Assembly (NCBI GenBank): GCA_023248785.1
Contig: JAHFDX010000250.1
Location: 1-6,117 of the forward strand
Direction: 5' to 3'
DNA from: Myxococcales bacterium
GTDB lineage: Bacteria > Myxococcota_A > Polyangia > Polyangiales > Polyangiaceae
Length of the DNA: 6,117 bases
Made by a program: the position numbers and the translations under genes. How positions within the stretch are numbered: the first letter of the stretch is position 1; every line of letters begins with the position of its first letter. Of the stretch, positions 4,815 through 6,117 are shown one piece after another. The notes beneath the pieces were generated by a model. It was not told the DNA's origin. It searched no databases and worked only from the letters and a program-made list of their open reading frames with translations.

Positions 4815-6117
4815 CACTCCTCGAGCTTGAACCCAGGTGGTTTGATGAGGTCGCGCACAGCTTGCGAAGACATGGCAACACTCGCGTCCACGGTGGTGAT
4901 GTTGAAAATGGGCGTAACGCTCTTAATCCCGTCCCACTTGAAGAGCTCGGCCTCGGCAGACCAGAGCAAAAACTCGACGTATCCGGAAAGCGTACCGGAC
5001 AGAGTCGATAGCTCCAGATTGAGCCCTTGATCGGCCATGAAACGATTGCCACTGCTCTTCAGGTCCTTTTTGCTCGTTCCACCCTCGACCCAACGCACCG
5101 CTGCCGTCGACCGATAGGGCAATCCAAGCCGAATCAACGTGAGACTCCCCTTGATGCCCACTTCACATCCGGGAACTCCTATCGCGACGGATGCGTTGCC
5201 CTCAACCTCCGCATACGGCTCGATCGTATTGCTCAAGTTGAAAGGATTCGGATTCTTCGGCTTCGAGGTCTTTTGACTCAGCGAATCGATGTTCGGCCGA
5301 TCGAGCGAGGCGCCGATCGAATAGTTGACGCCCGCATGAAACGTCGCCCAGCCCCGCACGGTGACCGGAACGATGACCACCGTGAATGTGGTCGACACAT
5401 CGAAAATCGTCTTGTCGTACGACGCGGGCTCAAACGAGTAGAGCGGCTCGGTGGACGCGTAGAAGGTGGGCTGCACGGACTGATCGATGGGGTCAAAAAG
5501 ATCGTACCCCGCCACGCGAAAGTGGAGGTGTCCTTGCGCCTGATCCGGCTTGTAGGTGCTTTCAATCTTCGCCTTATAGTCCTTCAAGTGGTCTCGATCG
5601 GACTTGTCGATTCCCTTTTGTGGGTCGAGGAGGTGATCGTGCGTAAGCGCGATATCCATACGGGCGTTGAAGACTTCGTTCGTCGAGCCGAGAATTTTCA
5701 CCGATGCGTTGGCGTAATTTCCAGCCCAATAGGTGAAGTTGTTCGCGTTGCCCGCGACCTTGCCCTCCGCAATATCCTGCTTGCTAAACTTGCCGTTCTT
5801 GTCCGTCGACAGATTTCCAAAACGGAAACCGCCACCCGCGTTGTATTCGGCGCCAAACATATCGTCGCCAAATCCTCCGTCGGTCGACGTCATCTGCCCG
5901 AGGGCCGGGGTCTTGCCGTCGTCGTCGTACGACTGCATCGCCATCATCGCGGAGATCTCATCCATGAGTTGGCGAATCACTTCTTCTTCAGCGTTCAGAA
6001 GCAGTGTCTCGAACGCCTTGACGCTCTTGCGCGAGTCGTTCCAGTTGTACCTCTTCATGAGGTCATTGAGTCGACCCTTGTACGTAAACTTGTTGTCCGC
6101 GCCGAACGTCGTATAGC
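4814..6117 (-). CDS. Large beta-rich protein, 5' end beyond the window (partial)
   Basis: The reading frame is open to the right edge, so only the C-terminal part of about 433 residues is visible. An in-frame ATG at 6058 is probably internal: no Shine-Dalgarno precedes it, and the codons before it read as ordinary protein (TTFGADNKFTYKGRLNDL). Numbering from that Met, residues 7-42 are helical and acidic, 43-80 are Gly/Asp-rich, and 84-95 resemble a degenerate EF-hand loop (STDKNGKFSKQD). From about 170 the protein is beta-rich, with alternating strands such as VSTTFTVVIVPVTVRGWATF (221-240), YAEVEGNASVAIG (282-294), EVGIKGSLTLIRLGLPY (299-315) and TLSGTLSGYVEFLLWSAEAE (352-371). It ends in KPPGFKLEE. 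There is one visible cysteine (298). I recognise no family; the signal peptide, if any, lies outside the window. It is the first visible gene of the operon, 11 bases before the 12-cysteine gene. The long amphipathic strands could form a lipid-facing sheet or a large binding barrel; that is speculation. Confidence 0.85.
   Translation of the reverse strand, partial: YTTFGADNKFTYKGRLNDLMKRYNWNDSRKSVKAFETLLLNAEEEVIRQLMDEISAMMAMQSYDDDGKTPALGQMTSTDGGFGDDMFGAEYNAGGGFRFGNLSTDKNGKFSKQDIAEGKVAGNANNFTYWAGNYANASVKILGSTNEVFNARMDIALTHDHLLDPQKGIDKSDRDHLKDYKAKIESTYKPDQAQGHLHFRVAGYDLFDPIDQSVQPTFYASTEPLYSFEPASYDKTIFDVSTTFTVVIVPVTVRGWATFHAGVNYSIGASLDRPNIDSLSQKTSKPKNPNPFNLSNTIEPYAEVEGNASVAIGVPGCEVGIKGSLTLIRLGLPYRSTAAVRWVEGGTSKKDLKSSGNRFMADQGLNLELSTLSGTLSGYVEFLLWSAEAELFKWDGIKSVTPIFNITTVDASVAMSSQAVRDLIKPPGFKLEE

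Noticed and set aside
4185..5030. Plus-strand open frame of 281 codons
   Set aside because: It runs antisense across two well-supported genes and their junction; its product is Arg/His/Ser-rich with no recognisable order, typical of a shadow frame.

Overview
This window carries five protein-coding genes, all on the minus strand. None is a housekeeping gene that would fix the taxon. The base composition (mid-50s % GC in the lines I sampled by eye), the run of large secreted or membrane-anchored proteins with no clear relatives, a 12-cysteine exported protein and a HEAT-type helical protein together suggest a Gram-negative of the Myxococcota or former deltaproteobacterial type. That assignment is an inference and could be wrong. 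I see no tRNA, rRNA, CRISPR array, insertion sequence, phage gene or attachment site.

In transcription order (high to low coordinates) the layout is as follows. (1) The 3' part of a large beta-rich gene runs off the right edge (4814-6117). (2) Eleven bases later comes a small exported protein with 12 cysteines (4134-4802). (3) Overlapping that gene by 17 bases is a 676-residue protein with an N-terminal membrane anchor (2120-4150). (4) After a 130-base gap comes an exported protein with a long charged alpha-helical stalk and an unknown C-terminal domain (736-1989). (5) Sixteen bases after that is a six-helix inner-membrane protein (66-719). The first three genes are almost certainly one transcript and so are the last two; the 130-base gap could be read through or could hold a second promoter.

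The most striking gene is the 676-residue one. By reading its sequence I find that it follows the vitellogenin / microsomal triglyceride transfer protein / apolipoprotein B N-terminal module (the large lipid transfer protein, LLTP, family) along most of its length. A beta-rich part opens with a Y-x-Y-like strand, and a helical part contains LGSV, ALGNAG, ALRK and LLMTP motifs in the order expected for that family. LLTPs are known mainly from animals, where they load and carry lipid. Placed among three predicted exported proteins and one polytopic membrane protein, this suggests an uncharacterised envelope system, perhaps for binding or moving a lipid or other hydrophobic cargo. The domain similarity is what I read in the sequence; the lipid role and the idea of a joint system are inference.
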